The position numbers were made by a program, and so were the translations under genes. Under the pieces are notes generated by a model. That model ran no database searches. It was not told the origin of the DNA and was given only the letters and a program-made list of their open reading frames with translations. 64,000 nucleotides of DNA. Origin: Desulfomicrobium sp. UBA5193. GTDB taxonomy: Bacteria; Desulfobacterota; Desulfovibrionia; Desulfovibrionales; Desulfomicrobiaceae. The DNA is taken from NCBI GenBank assembly GCA_002412965.1, contig DHWB01000001.1, forward strand, positions 124,528 through 188,527, in the 5' to 3' direction. Position 1 is the first letter of the stretch, and every line of letters begins with the position of its first letter. Shown in pieces: positions 7,350 to 16,062 of this stretch.

Positions 7350-8773
7350 ACGTGATGACAGCCCTGTGCAAGGGATGTGCGCTTCTTGTCCTGCTGGGCG
7401 GACTGGCCGGTTGCGCCACCGTGGACTTCGATCAGTCCGTGGCCAGGACCAACACCCAGGCCGCAGGCTTCACCCACGGCCAGCTCGCGCTGGCCCGCGA
7501 CGCCGCACAGCGCGACGCCATGGCCCTGCGGGCGTCCGAGCTGCTGTCCAAACCGTTGAGCGAACCGGCCGCAGTGCAGCTGGCCTTGGTGAACAGCCCC
7601 GCCTTTCAGGCCCTGCTGGCCCGGAATTGGGCAAGCGCGGCCGATGCGGCCCAGTCGGGACGCCTGACCAACCCTGTCTTCTCCTTCGAGCGCCTCCACG
7701 TCCTGGATGAGGTCGAGTTCGGCCGGCTTCTGAGCGTCGGGCTGCTTGATCTGCTGACCTTTCCGGTGCGTCAGGGCGTGGCGAAATCGCGCGTTGCGGC
7801 CGCAGAACACAGGCTGACCCGCGATGTGGTGCGGCAGGTCACCGAGGTGCGTGGGGCCTGGGTGCGGGCCGTGGCCGCAAACGAGCGCCTGGGCTATGCG
7901 CGGCAGGTCTTTGCTGCCGCCGAGGCTTCTGCCGAGCTGGCCCGCCGCATGCAGCAGGCCGGCAATTTCAACACCATCGAGCGGGTCAGGCAACAGGGCT
8001 TCTATGCCGACGCGGCCACGCAACTCGCCCTGGCCCGGCACGAGGCGACCGCCCGGCAGGAGGAGCTTATCCGCCAGCTGGGCCTTTCCGAATCCCAGGT
8101 ACCCCTGCTCATGCTGCCTGCTCGCCTGCCCGACCTGCCGGAGTCTGCGCGCCAAGCGGAGGACGTGAGCGCGGCGGCGCGGGACGGCAACCTCGATGTG
8201 CGTCTGGCGCAGGCCGAATTCGAGGCCGCGGCCAAGGCCCAAGGGTTCGGCCGCGTGACCAGCCTGGTCGATGTGGAGGCGGGGCTGCGCCGCAACACGA
8301 TCTTTGACAACGACTCCGGAGACAGGGCCACCGGACGCGGTTACGAGCTGGACGTGACGCTGCCCCTGTTTGATTGGGGCGGCATGAAACGCGAGGCCAT
8401 GAACGCGCGCACCCTGGCCGCCGGTCATGAGCTCGAGGCCGCCCTGCGCGGGTCCGGGTCCCGGCTGCGGGAAGGCTACTCGGCGTACCGCACCGCCCAC
8501 GACATAGCCCGCCACTACCGGGAGGAGATCATCCCTCTGCAGCAGGTCCTGGCCGAGGAAAACGTGTACCGCTACAACGCCATGCTCATCGGGGTGTTCG
8601 AATTGCTGGCCGACGCCAGGGAACGGATCCGCGTGGTGCAGGCTGGCATTGAAGCCCTGGAGGGGTTCTGGCTGGCCGACGCGGCCCTTGAGGCCGTGAT
8701 CATGGGCACCGGGGGCGATGGCGAACTTGCAGGCCCAGCGCCGCAAGGGGAGGCCCGCGATGCCGGACACTGA
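7346..8773 (+). CDS. TolC-family outer-membrane efflux lipoprotein (CusC-like)
   Basis: A 475-residue outer-membrane efflux protein. The N-terminus is a lipoprotein signal peptide with lipobox LAGC, as in CusC. The body shows two repeats rich in long amphipathic helices (for example the Ala/Arg-rich stretches near residues 160-250 and 370-450) typical of the OEP trimer channel. In copper systems such channels export Cu(I) from the periplasm with an RND pump and an adaptor. Neither is encoded next to it: the following gene is a multicopper oxidase. The pump may be elsewhere, or the channel may be recruited by another exporter. It overlaps the preceding small periplasmic protein gene and is 30 bp from the oxidase. 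Confidence 0.87.
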   Translation: MNVMTALCKGCALLVLLGGLAGCATVDFDQSVARTNTQAAGFTHGQLALARDAAQRDAMALRASELLSKPLSEPAAVQLALVNSPAFQALLARNWASAADAAQSGRLTNPVFSFERLHVLDEVEFGRLLSVGLLDLLTFPVRQGVAKSRVAAAEHRLTRDVVRQVTEVRGAWVRAVAANERLGYARQVFAAAEASAELARRMQQAGNFNTIERVRQQGFYADAATQLALARHEATARQEELIRQLGLSESQVPLLMLPARLPDLPESARQAEDVSAAARDGNLDVRLAQAEFEAAAKAQGFGRVTSLVDVEAGLRRNTIFDNDSGDRATGRGYELDVTLPLFDWGGMKREAMNARTLAAGHELEAALRGSGSRLREGYSAYRTAHDIARHYREEIIPLQQVLAEENVYRYNAMLIGVFELLADARERIRVVQAGIEALEGFWLADAALEAVIMGTGGDGELAGPAPQGEARDAGH

Positions 8774-8803
8774 TTTTTTTGCGGACGAGACAGCGAGGTC
8801 AAC

Positions 8804-10216
8804 ATGAATTCCAGAAGACGATTCTTGCAGGCGGCTGGACTGGCGGGCGGAGCCCTGGCCGCGTCGGCCGTGACCCGCGTCGCCCTGGCCGGGCTGCCGG
8901 AGGCCGTGGTGCAGACCTCTCCGGAGACCATGCCGCCCCTGCATCCTCCGACGGGGCGTCCCTACAATCCGGTGGTGACCTTGAACGGCTGGACTCTGCC
9001 CTGGCGCATGAACAAGGGCGTCAAGGAATTCCACCTCGTGGCCGAGCCCGTGGTGCGTGAGCTTGCTCCCGGCCTCAAGGCCCATCTGTGGGGGTACAAC
9101 GGCCAGAGCCCGGGGCCGACCATCGAGGTGGTGGAAGGCGACCGGCTGCGCATTTTCGTGACCAACAGGCTGCCCGAACACACCAGCATCCACTGGCACG
9201 GTCAGCGCCTGCCAAACGGCATGGACGGCGTCTCAGGCCTGACCCAGCCCGCGATCCAGCCGGGCAAGACCTTCGTGTACGAGTTCGTGGCCCGTCGTCC
9301 CGGCACCTTCATGTATCACCCGCACGCCGACGAGATGACACAGATGGCCATGGGCATGATGGGCTCCTGGGTCACGCACCCCAAAGCGAAGCATCCCCTG
9401 ATCGACGAGGTGGACCGTGACTTCGTCTTTCTTCTGAACGCCTACGACATCGATCCGGGGAGCTATACGCCCAGGATCATGACCATGCTCGACTTCAACC
9501 TGTGGAGCTGGAACAGCCGGATTTTTCCGGGCATCGACTCCCTGAACGTGCGCCTGCATGACAAGGTCCGCATCCGTATCGGCAATCTGACCATGACCAA
9601 CCACCCGATCCATCTGCACGGGCACGAGTTCCTGGTCACGGGCACGGACGGCGGCCCCACGCCCAAGGGCACGCGCTGGTACGAGGTCACCACGGACGTG
9701 GCCGTGGGCCAGATGCGGCAGATCGAGTTCGTGGCCGACGAGGAGGGCGACTGGGCCTTTCATTGCCACAAGAGCCACCACACCATGAACGCCATGGGGC
9801 ACGACGTGCCGACCATGATCGGCGTGGACCACTCCGGCCTCGCGCGCAAGATCACGTCCCTGATACCGGACTACATGGTCATGGGCGAGCGCGGCATGGC
9901 CGACATGACCGAGATGGAGATGCCGCTGCCGGACAACTCCATCCCCATGATGACCGGCCGCGGGCCTTTCGGGAGCGTCGAGATGGGCGGCATGTTCAGC
10001 GTGGTCAAGGTGCGCCGGAACCAGAAGCGCGGCGATTATTCAAATCCCGAGTGGTTCAGGCACCCGCCCGGAACGCAGGCCTATGAATTCGGCGGTGCAT
10101 TGGCCGAGCCGGCGAGGGACTTTTCACCCGGTGGCATATCCATGCCCAGGGCGCAGGAATCCGGCGACGGGATCGAGCTTAAGGTGCGCAAACCCGGCCA
10201 CGCCGGGCACGAATGA
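8804..10216 (+). CDS. Tat-exported multicopper oxidase
   Basis: A 470-residue multicopper oxidase. A twin-arginine signal (RRRFLQAAG, residues 4-12) directs the folded enzyme to the periplasm. All four copper-binding histidine motifs are present in order: HWHG, MYHPHADE, HPIHLHGHEF and HCHKSHHTMNAMGH; the last supplies the T1 site. A methionine-rich loop (MTEMEMPLPDNSIPMM) near residue 370 resembles the extra Cu(I)-binding regions of CueO/CopA-type cuprous oxidases. The likely role is oxidation of toxic Cu(I) to Cu(II) using oxygen, which in a presumed anaerobe suggests protection during oxygen exposure. It sits between the TolC-type channel and the CusF-like copper chaperone. Confidence 0.92.
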   Translation: MNSRRRFLQAAGLAGGALAASAVTRVALAGLPEAVVQTSPETMPPLHPPTGRPYNPVVTLNGWTLPWRMNKGVKEFHLVAEPVVRELAPGLKAHLWGYNGQSPGPTIEVVEGDRLRIFVTNRLPEHTSIHWHGQRLPNGMDGVSGLTQPAIQPGKTFVYEFVARRPGTFMYHPHADEMTQMAMGMMGSWVTHPKAKHPLIDEVDRDFVFLLNAYDIDPGSYTPRIMTMLDFNLWSWNSRIFPGIDSLNVRLHDKVRIRIGNLTMTNHPIHLHGHEFLVTGTDGGPTPKGTRWYEVTTDVAVGQMRQIEFVADEEGDWAFHCHKSHHTMNAMGHDVPTMIGVDHSGLARKITSLIPDYMVMGERGMADMTEMEMPLPDNSIPMMTGRGPFGSVEMGGMFSVVKVRRNQKRGDYSNPEWFRHPPGTQAYEFGGALAEPARDFSPGGISMPRAQESGDGIELKVRKPGHAGHE

Positions 10217-10226
10217 GGAGGCGGCC

Positions 10227-10319
10227 ATGATTATACTGCGAGCGGCCTTGATCCTGCTGTTCTGCGCGGGAAATGACCTGTTTTTCAAATTCTCTGACCC
10301 AGGAGGAATGCCATGCTGA
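10227..10319 (+). CDS. Possible 30-residue hydrophobic peptide
   Basis: A short frame begins at an ATG with a strong GAGGAGG site 11 bp after the multicopper oxidase stop and encodes a peptide starting MIILRAALILLFCAG. Its last codons overlap the start of the CusF-like gene, so it could act as a translational coupler or be a small membrane peptide. No homologue is known to me. It may be only spacer sequence that happens to have a Shine-Dalgarno site. Confidence 0.3.
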   Translation: MIILRAALILLFCAGNDLFFKFSDPGGMPC

Positions 10320-10651
10320 GATACACGCGCTTCATGTTCATGATCTTGTGCGCTTTTTCGTTTTTTATGCCCGTCAAATTCGCGTCCTCCCAAGTGCTGC
10401 AAGAGCCTGTCCTTGTGGTGGCGCAAAGCGATATGACGCGGGGCGACGTCAGAAGGATCGACAAGGAAAACAAGAAGATAACCATCCGCCACGATGAAAT
10501 CAGGGACTTGAACATGCCGCCCATGACCATGGTTTTCCAGGTCAGGGACGCTGCGCTGCTGGACAGGGTGCGCATTGGGGATAAGGTCCGGTTCAGGGCC
10601 GTGGAAGAGGGCGGGACGCTGGTGATCACGGACATGGAACCCGATTTCTGA
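10313..10651 (+). CDS. CusF-like periplasmic copper-binding protein
   Basis: A 112-residue protein with a signal peptide (residues 1-26, ending FASS) and a CusF-type small OB-fold domain. The core has the typical order: a GDVRRIDKENKKITIRHDEI strand segment, then NMPPMTMVFQV, which holds the two methionines that bind Cu(I)/Ag(I) in CusF, then a GDKVRF strand. The His in IRHDEI corresponds to the third ligand. It would carry periplasmic Cu(I) to an exporter or to the adjacent multicopper oxidase. AGGAGG lies 6 bases before the ATG. It is the last gene of the copper operon and converges on the Cache-PAS kinase gene. Confidence 0.88.
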   Translation: MLRYTRFMFMILCAFSFFMPVKFASSQVLQEPVLVVAQSDMTRGDVRRIDKENKKITIRHDEIRDLNMPPMTMVFQVRDAALLDRVRIGDKVRFRAVEEGGTLVITDMEPDF

Positions 10652-10797
10652 TCCGGGGGATCTGACTGCGTTGGAAAAATCATGAGGGCTCCTCGCGGGC
10701 TGATCGCTTTTGTCGGGACAGCCATGCGGAGCGCGCTGGGCGCTGCCGAAGGTGCGCGGCGGCTTCCGACTGCTCGAATCCGAAGCGCAAAAACCGA

Positions 10798-13620
10798 TCA
10801 CGCCTGCCCTTCCGCTGCCGAAGGCTCCCTGAGGGGCAGTTCGATGGTGAAGCGCATCCCGCCTTCGGGGTTTGCGTCCGCATGGATTTTGCCACCGTGG
10901 CCCCTGGTGATGATGAAGTAGCTCACGGACAGGCCGATGCCCGTGCCTTCGCCCGGCTTTTTCGTGGTGAAGAACGGTTCGAAGATGCGTCGCTGAACCT
11001 CCGGAGGCATGCCCGGCCCGTTGTCCTCGATTCGGATGCGCGCCCAGCCGTCGTCGACCGACATGCGCACCGAGATGCGCGGGTTTTCGATGGGTTCGGG
11101 AGCGCCGGAAATGGCCTGGGCCGCGTTGCGGAAGATGTTCAGGAAGACCTGTTCGATTTCCGTCTCGCTGCACAGAACGGGCGGCATCACGGTCTCCTCG
11201 GTGATTTCGACCCGGATTCTTCTGAAGTCGAAGTTTTTCTTCAAATCATAGTCGCTCTGGGCCAGATTCAGGGCTTTTGCCGCGATGTCCCGCATGCTGC
11301 ACAGCGCCCGCCCGCTTTCACTGCGGCGGCTGAAATCGAGCATGTTGCGGACGATGAAGGCTGCCCGCGTGCCCGCGTCGCGGATGTCCCGGATGAAGAC
11401 GTCAAGCTTGCGGGCTTTCAGGTAGCGATCCATCAAATCAAGATCGAGGCCGATTTCCTGGGCCACTTCCCGGTTTTTCGGAAAATCCGGGCAGGTGCGC
11501 AGGGTCAGGTTTTGCGAGGCCTGCAGGACAATGCCCAGGGGGTTGTTGATCTCGTGGGCGATTCCGGCGGCAATGCCGCCCACGGAGATCATCTTTTCGC
11601 TCTGGATCATCATCTCCTGAATCTTCTTCTGTTCCGTGATATCGTGAAACACGCTCAGGGCATGGGCTTCCCCCGCGATATCAAGGCTCTGGCTGGACAT
11701 CAGGCAGGTCAGGACCTTTGCATCCTTGCCCATCATCTCGACTTCCAGATTTTTGAGCACGCGTCCTTGGCGCACCTCGCTGAGGGCCAGATCGCGGTCA
11801 CGCAGGTTCGTGAATATTCCGATCTCGTGGCAGGTTCGCCCCAGCATCTCCTCGCGGGAATGAGCGAAGAAGCGGACGCAGGCCTCGTTGGCCTCCCGGA
11901 TCTGTCCGCTTGCCAGGTGGACGAGGAAGATGGCGTCCGGGGAGGATTGGAACAGATGAACGAATTTTTCCTCGGATTGGCGCAGCTGCTCCTCAGCCTC
12001 GAATCGTTCAGTGATGTCGCGGGCGATGCCAAGAACCAGCGGCTGACCTTCTTCCCAAAACACGGTGACCAGAATTTCCACCGGAAAAGAAGACCCGTCC
12101 TTCTTGTGGTGTCTGCCGGAGATGACGACGGAATCCTTGTTGGTCGATGCGCGGAGCAGCTGGGCAAAGGATTCGGGGGTGGCTCCGAGGTCTACATCCC
12201 CGACGCGCATGGCCGTGATTTCGGCATGGGTGTAGCCGAGGCGCTGACAGGCAGACTTGTTGGCGTCAAGAATCCGGCCGTCCTTGTCGGACAGAAAGAT
12301 GCCGTCCTGGGTGTTGTCCACCAGCCTCCGGTAGCGGGCCTCGCTGCCGAGGAGGGCCTTCTCGGCGCACAGCCTCCCTTCGATCATGGCGTTGGCCGAG
12401 AGGGCGAGTTCTTCCATTTCGGCATAGGGCTGGGCATCGGGAATGAGGACCGCGCCTTTTTCCTGCGCGCGCCGGAAAAAGTCCATGAAAATGGAAAGCC
12501 CGCTTCGCAGTCGCTCCGTTGCGCGTCTGGCGGCCAGGTATTGGCTCGCGAGAATCAGGAGCAGCACGACGAACAGGGCCGAGGAATGCTTGTATGTGTT
12601 GGACCAGAGCTTGGCGCGTCTGCGTTCGATCTCCTCCTCGATGGCGTCGACGTTGACCCCGGCCCCGACGTGCCAGTGCCAGCCTTCCACGGGGGCCACG
12701 TAGCTCAGCTTGCGATGCGGCTTGCCGCCTGAAAAGCCGGGGAAAACGTATTCGACGAATCCTCCTCCCCCCTTGGCGGTGCCGATGATTTCCTGAATGA
12801 CCTTGAGACCGTTGACGTCCACGACGTCATAGATGTCTTCACCTTTTGTGGGGCCGGTCAGGGAGATTCCGTCCATGGTTCCGGCAAAAAGGTATTCGCC
12901 TTCCCCGTAGCGCTCGTATTCGAGACTCTGCAGCACTTTCGCCTGCAGGTCGCTTTCGACGTCTTCCATGTACTCGCCGGTGCCGATGAGCCAGTCGAGC
13001 CCGGGAAAGTGCTTGATGAAGGCGAGCTTGCGGTGGGCTTTGCCCTCGGCGCCGGGCTTGGTCCACAGATATTCATAGTATCCTTCGCCCTGGTCCCTGG
13101 CGATGCGGATCATGTCCCGGATGACGGGCTTGCCGTTTGTGTCCGTCATGTCCAGAAGGTTGTGCCCCTCAAGCTCCGGACGGTCCGAAAACAGCTGTTC
13201 GACTCCGTCCATGCCCGTGGCGAAGAAATAGCCCCTGCCGTTGTTGTAGCGGATGGGGCGCAGGGCTTCGCGGATCATCTCGGCCAGCTCGACCGTGCTT
13301 TTGCGGCCGACATTGAGCCTGTAGATGTTGTCGGCCACGGACCACGCTTCCCGAACCCGCTCCCGCACGTCGTTGCGCAGGGCGTCTTCCAGGGTGGAAC
13401 GCTGATCCTTGATCTTGGCCAGAAAGACCCCGACTTCCTGCCTGATCTCGCGTTTGCGCGTCTCCAGAAATTCCTGGCGCAGGGATTCGCTTTCATCATT
13501 GAAGTGGTACAGGTCGTCGCCTATCCACAGCATTCCAAAAAACAGGATGCTCAAGGTCGAAAGAATTGAGGTGAAACGCAGGAATGCGCTGGAAATGCTG
13601 GTTTTTCGGGCCTTGGGCAT
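10798..13620 (-). CDS. Sensor histidine kinase with tandem Cache and PAS domains
   Basis: A 940-residue membrane kinase. The order is: N-terminal transmembrane helix (about 15-35); a periplasmic region with two Cache_2-like repeats (YFFATGMDG and YLFAGTMDG each with nearby GKPVIRDMI or GLKVIQEII and YLIGTGEYM/HVGAG-type ends); a second transmembrane helix near 335-350; two PAS/PAC domains; a dimerisation domain with phospho-accepting His689 (AAGIAHEINNPLG); and an HATPase domain (ENGPGMPPE-type N and G boxes, GEGTGIGLSV). No receiver domain. Cache_2 domains typically sense small carboxylates or amino acids; the ligand here is unknown. The start was moved 9 codons inward to an ATG with GCGAGG upstream. 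It lies 168 bp downstream of the hybrid kinase gene on the same strand. Confidence 0.9.
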   Translation of the reverse strand: MPKARKTSISSAFLRFTSILSTLSILFFGMLWIGDDLYHFNDESESLRQEFLETRKREIRQEVGVFLAKIKDQRSTLEDALRNDVRERVREAWSVADNIYRLNVGRKSTVELAEMIREALRPIRYNNGRGYFFATGMDGVEQLFSDRPELEGHNLLDMTDTNGKPVIRDMIRIARDQGEGYYEYLWTKPGAEGKAHRKLAFIKHFPGLDWLIGTGEYMEDVESDLQAKVLQSLEYERYGEGEYLFAGTMDGISLTGPTKGEDIYDVVDVNGLKVIQEIIGTAKGGGGFVEYVFPGFSGGKPHRKLSYVAPVEGWHWHVGAGVNVDAIEEEIERRRAKLWSNTYKHSSALFVVLLLILASQYLAARRATERLRSGLSIFMDFFRRAQEKGAVLIPDAQPYAEMEELALSANAMIEGRLCAEKALLGSEARYRRLVDNTQDGIFLSDKDGRILDANKSACQRLGYTHAEITAMRVGDVDLGATPESFAQLLRASTNKDSVVISGRHHKKDGSSFPVEILVTVFWEEGQPLVLGIARDITERFEAEEQLRQSEEKFVHLFQSSPDAIFLVHLASGQIREANEACVRFFAHSREEMLGRTCHEIGIFTNLRDRDLALSEVRQGRVLKNLEVEMMGKDAKVLTCLMSSQSLDIAGEAHALSVFHDITEQKKIQEMMIQSEKMISVGGIAAGIAHEINNPLGIVLQASQNLTLRTCPDFPKNREVAQEIGLDLDLMDRYLKARKLDVFIRDIRDAGTRAAFIVRNMLDFSRRSESGRALCSMRDIAAKALNLAQSDYDLKKNFDFRRIRVEITEETVMPPVLCSETEIEQVFLNIFRNAAQAISGAPEPIENPRISVRMSVDDGWARIRIEDNGPGMPPEVQRRIFEPFFTTKKPGEGTGIGLSVSYFIITRGHGGKIHADANPEGGMRFTIELPLREPSAAEGQA

Positions 13621-13788
13621 GAAACCTCGCCACGTTGAGTGCGCCAATCGAAGCGGATGATGGAAAAGTCTGTGGTCGCTCGTTCTTCGCTCGGGACTTC
13701 CCCGAAATTAAGGAGTGAAGACCCATGTTCCGGCCTTGCAAACTGTAAACGACGTGGCCGAAGGTACGCAAGCGCGAGGCCTGCGCTG

Positions 13789-16062
13789 TCAATTCGGTTT
13801 TTGGAGACTCACGTTCTGGATGACTTTTGTCAGTTCCGCGATGGAGACGGGTTTGGGTAGATATTCGTCAAACCCCTGTTCCAGAAATTTTTCCCTGTAC
13901 CCATGCATTGCATGAGCGGTCAGGGCGATGATGGGCAGGCTGAGGCCCATTTCCTGGCGGATGTACTGCGTGGCCTGGCTTCCATCCATAACCGGCATCT
14001 GGATGTCCATGAGAATGCAATCAAAGCTGGCGGCGCGCAGACATTCAAGCGCTTCCTGGCCGTTTGCGACGCATCTGGTCTTATGCCCTAGTTTTTCCAA
14101 GGATTTTTGGAGAAAGAGCTGATTGATGGCGTTGTCTTCGACCACTAAAATGGCCAACGGCCGAGTGGGCGGGGCCGCACAGGAGTCCGCTTCCTCCGCA
14201 CGCTCTTCCTGACGAACGTGCTCCAAGGGGATGCTGAATAAAAACGTGGAGCCGACGCCCTCTTCACTGTGGACATGGATGGTTCCGCCCATGATCTCGA
14301 TGAGTTGCTTGACGATGGCCAGCCCGAGCCCTGTGCCTTGATAGGTCCTGGTCGGAAAGTGGTCCGCCTGGGTAAAACGCTCGAAGATGCAGGACTGCTT
14401 TTCCGCAGGGATACCGCAGCCCGTGTCCTTGATTTCAAAGTGCGGCACGATGTTCGAATTTTCTGCGGTTGTCAGCGAGGTTAGACGGAGCACGACCTCT
14501 CCTTTTTCCGTGAATTTGACCGCGTTTCCGAGCAGATTGAAGAAAATCTGTCGTATCCGGTTTTCATCGCCATGCACAGCCTCCGGAAGCTGCGCGTCAA
14601 GGATCAGCGACAGGGAGACTCCTTTTTCCCGGGCGCTTGGTTTGAAAAAGGCGATGCTGTCATGCAGCGTTTTCAGGATGTCGAAATTCGTCTTCTGCAG
14701 TGCCAACTTGCCTGCTTCTACTTTCGAAAAATCAAGGATGTCGTTGATGATATGCAGAAGGCTCTGTCCGGATTGGCTGATCATGGCCAGATATTCCTGC
14801 AGGTTTGAGTCGGTCGGTTTGTTCGCGGCTAGTTCGGCCAGGCCCATGATTCCCGTAAGCGGGGTCCGGATTTCATGGCTCATGTGCGCCAGGAAGAGAC
14901 TCTTGGCTTCATTGGCCTCTTCCGCCTTGCGGCGGGCAACGAGCAGTTCACGCAGGGCCTGCCTGCGGACATGAACAACCAGGGCCAGGGAGATGATCAC
15001 GACCAGGAGCCCCAGGACAATGCTTGTAAAGGCAAGGATGAGTTTTTTGTTGGCCTCGAAAATGCCTTGAGGCCGATGTACGATGACGGAATCAGGCGGC
15101 AGCAGGTCTTCGTCGAGCCCCAGCCTGTCGAGCTCCCTGTGGTCGAAGAAAAATCGGTTGGCGACATCCTTGACAACCGGGAGCGAGGAGGGTGGCTCCC
15201 CGTCCAGAATGCGCAGCGTCATCCGGGCGGCGATTCTGCCCTGTTCCACGCCGTTGACCAGCTTGCCGCCGACGATGCCGTGCCCCAGGAAGAAATCCCA
15301 GAGGCCGTAGATCGGGCTGTCGGTGCGCGCCCTGATCAGGGCCACGCTGGGGCCGAAATCGAGCATCCGCCCGTCGAGACCGGCAATGGCGTTGTTGAGA
15401 AAGACGATGGTTTCAGGCCCCAGGCCGGCCACCCTGTCCAGCAATGTTGAGGTGGGCATGTCTTGCCAGAAATGGAAACGCAGGCGCTGGGAATAGGCGG
15501 GCATGAGGCGCAGGAACCGGCTGCGGTTGGACCTGTCGGTGCTGGACAGTGCACCCCCGATGATCACCAGTTCACGGGCGTTCGGGTGCAGGGCCAGTGC
15601 CGCGTCCAGGGTCTCCTGCACGGACAGTATTTCCGAAACTCCCGTGATGCCATCGGCGCCGCGGAGCATCTCGGGCTGAAAGTTGTTCACGCCGCAGAAA
15701 ATGATCGGAATACCATGAAAGAGCTCTTCGCGTTTTTGCAGGACGAAATTGAACGCCGCGTCGTCGGATACGATCACGGCGGTGAACGAGCTGTTGCGCA
15801 TATGCGTTGCGATGAGTTTGGATTGCATGTCCAGAAGGTCTTGCTGCGGGTAGCGCTTGGCGTCCAGATATTCGGTGCTGAGGGAATATGCCCCGCTGGA
15901 CTGGGCAAGGATTTCGGTGATGCCCTGGTGGATGTCGTTGGTCCAGCTCAGGTCCGGATTGTAGGAGTGGACCACGAGAATGTTGTTGACCGCCCACGCC
16001 TGCCCGGAACCGGCGGCCAGACCAATAGCCAGGGCCAATATGAAGAGCGTTTTATTCCACAA
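13789..16062 (-). CDS. Hybrid histidine kinase with ABC-type binding-protein sensor
   Basis: A 757-residue hybrid kinase. After a signal-anchor segment, residues 25-300 form an ABC_sub_bind-type periplasmic domain (ILVVHSYNPDLSWT, VSDDAAFNFV, FCGVNNFQPEML). A transmembrane helix near 335-355 follows, then HisKA with His396 (MSHEIRTPL), HATPase and a C-terminal receiver with Asp686 (DIQMPVMDG). The long frame starts at a TTG further upstream; I prefer the TTG at 16062 because AGGAGG lies 9 bases before it and it begins a clean signal sequence (MWNKTLFILALAIG). That start overlaps the end of the upstream binding-protein gene by 11 bp. The receiver probably passes phosphate to an Hpt protein, not found intact nearby. 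Confidence 0.88.
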   Translation of the reverse strand: MWNKTLFILALAIGLAAGSGQAWAVNNILVVHSYNPDLSWTNDIHQGITEILAQSSGAYSLSTEYLDAKRYPQQDLLDMQSKLIATHMRNSSFTAVIVSDDAAFNFVLQKREELFHGIPIIFCGVNNFQPEMLRGADGITGVSEILSVQETLDAALALHPNARELVIIGGALSSTDRSNRSRFLRLMPAYSQRLRFHFWQDMPTSTLLDRVAGLGPETIVFLNNAIAGLDGRMLDFGPSVALIRARTDSPIYGLWDFFLGHGIVGGKLVNGVEQGRIAARMTLRILDGEPPSSLPVVKDVANRFFFDHRELDRLGLDEDLLPPDSVIVHRPQGIFEANKKLILAFTSIVLGLLVVIISLALVVHVRRQALRELLVARRKAEEANEAKSLFLAHMSHEIRTPLTGIMGLAELAANKPTDSNLQEYLAMISQSGQSLLHIINDILDFSKVEAGKLALQKTNFDILKTLHDSIAFFKPSAREKGVSLSLILDAQLPEAVHGDENRIRQIFFNLLGNAVKFTEKGEVVLRLTSLTTAENSNIVPHFEIKDTGCGIPAEKQSCIFERFTQADHFPTRTYQGTGLGLAIVKQLIEIMGGTIHVHSEEGVGSTFLFSIPLEHVRQEERAEEADSCAAPPTRPLAILVVEDNAINQLFLQKSLEKLGHKTRCVANGQEALECLRAASFDCILMDIQMPVMDGSQATQYIRQEMGLSLPIIALTAHAMHGYREKFLEQGFDEYLPKPVSIAELTKVIQNVSLQKPN

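Noticed and set aside
7331..9199. Long minus-strand frame (622 codons) opposite the copper operon
   Set aside because: It is antisense to three clearly real genes; long open antisense frames are expected at this GC content.
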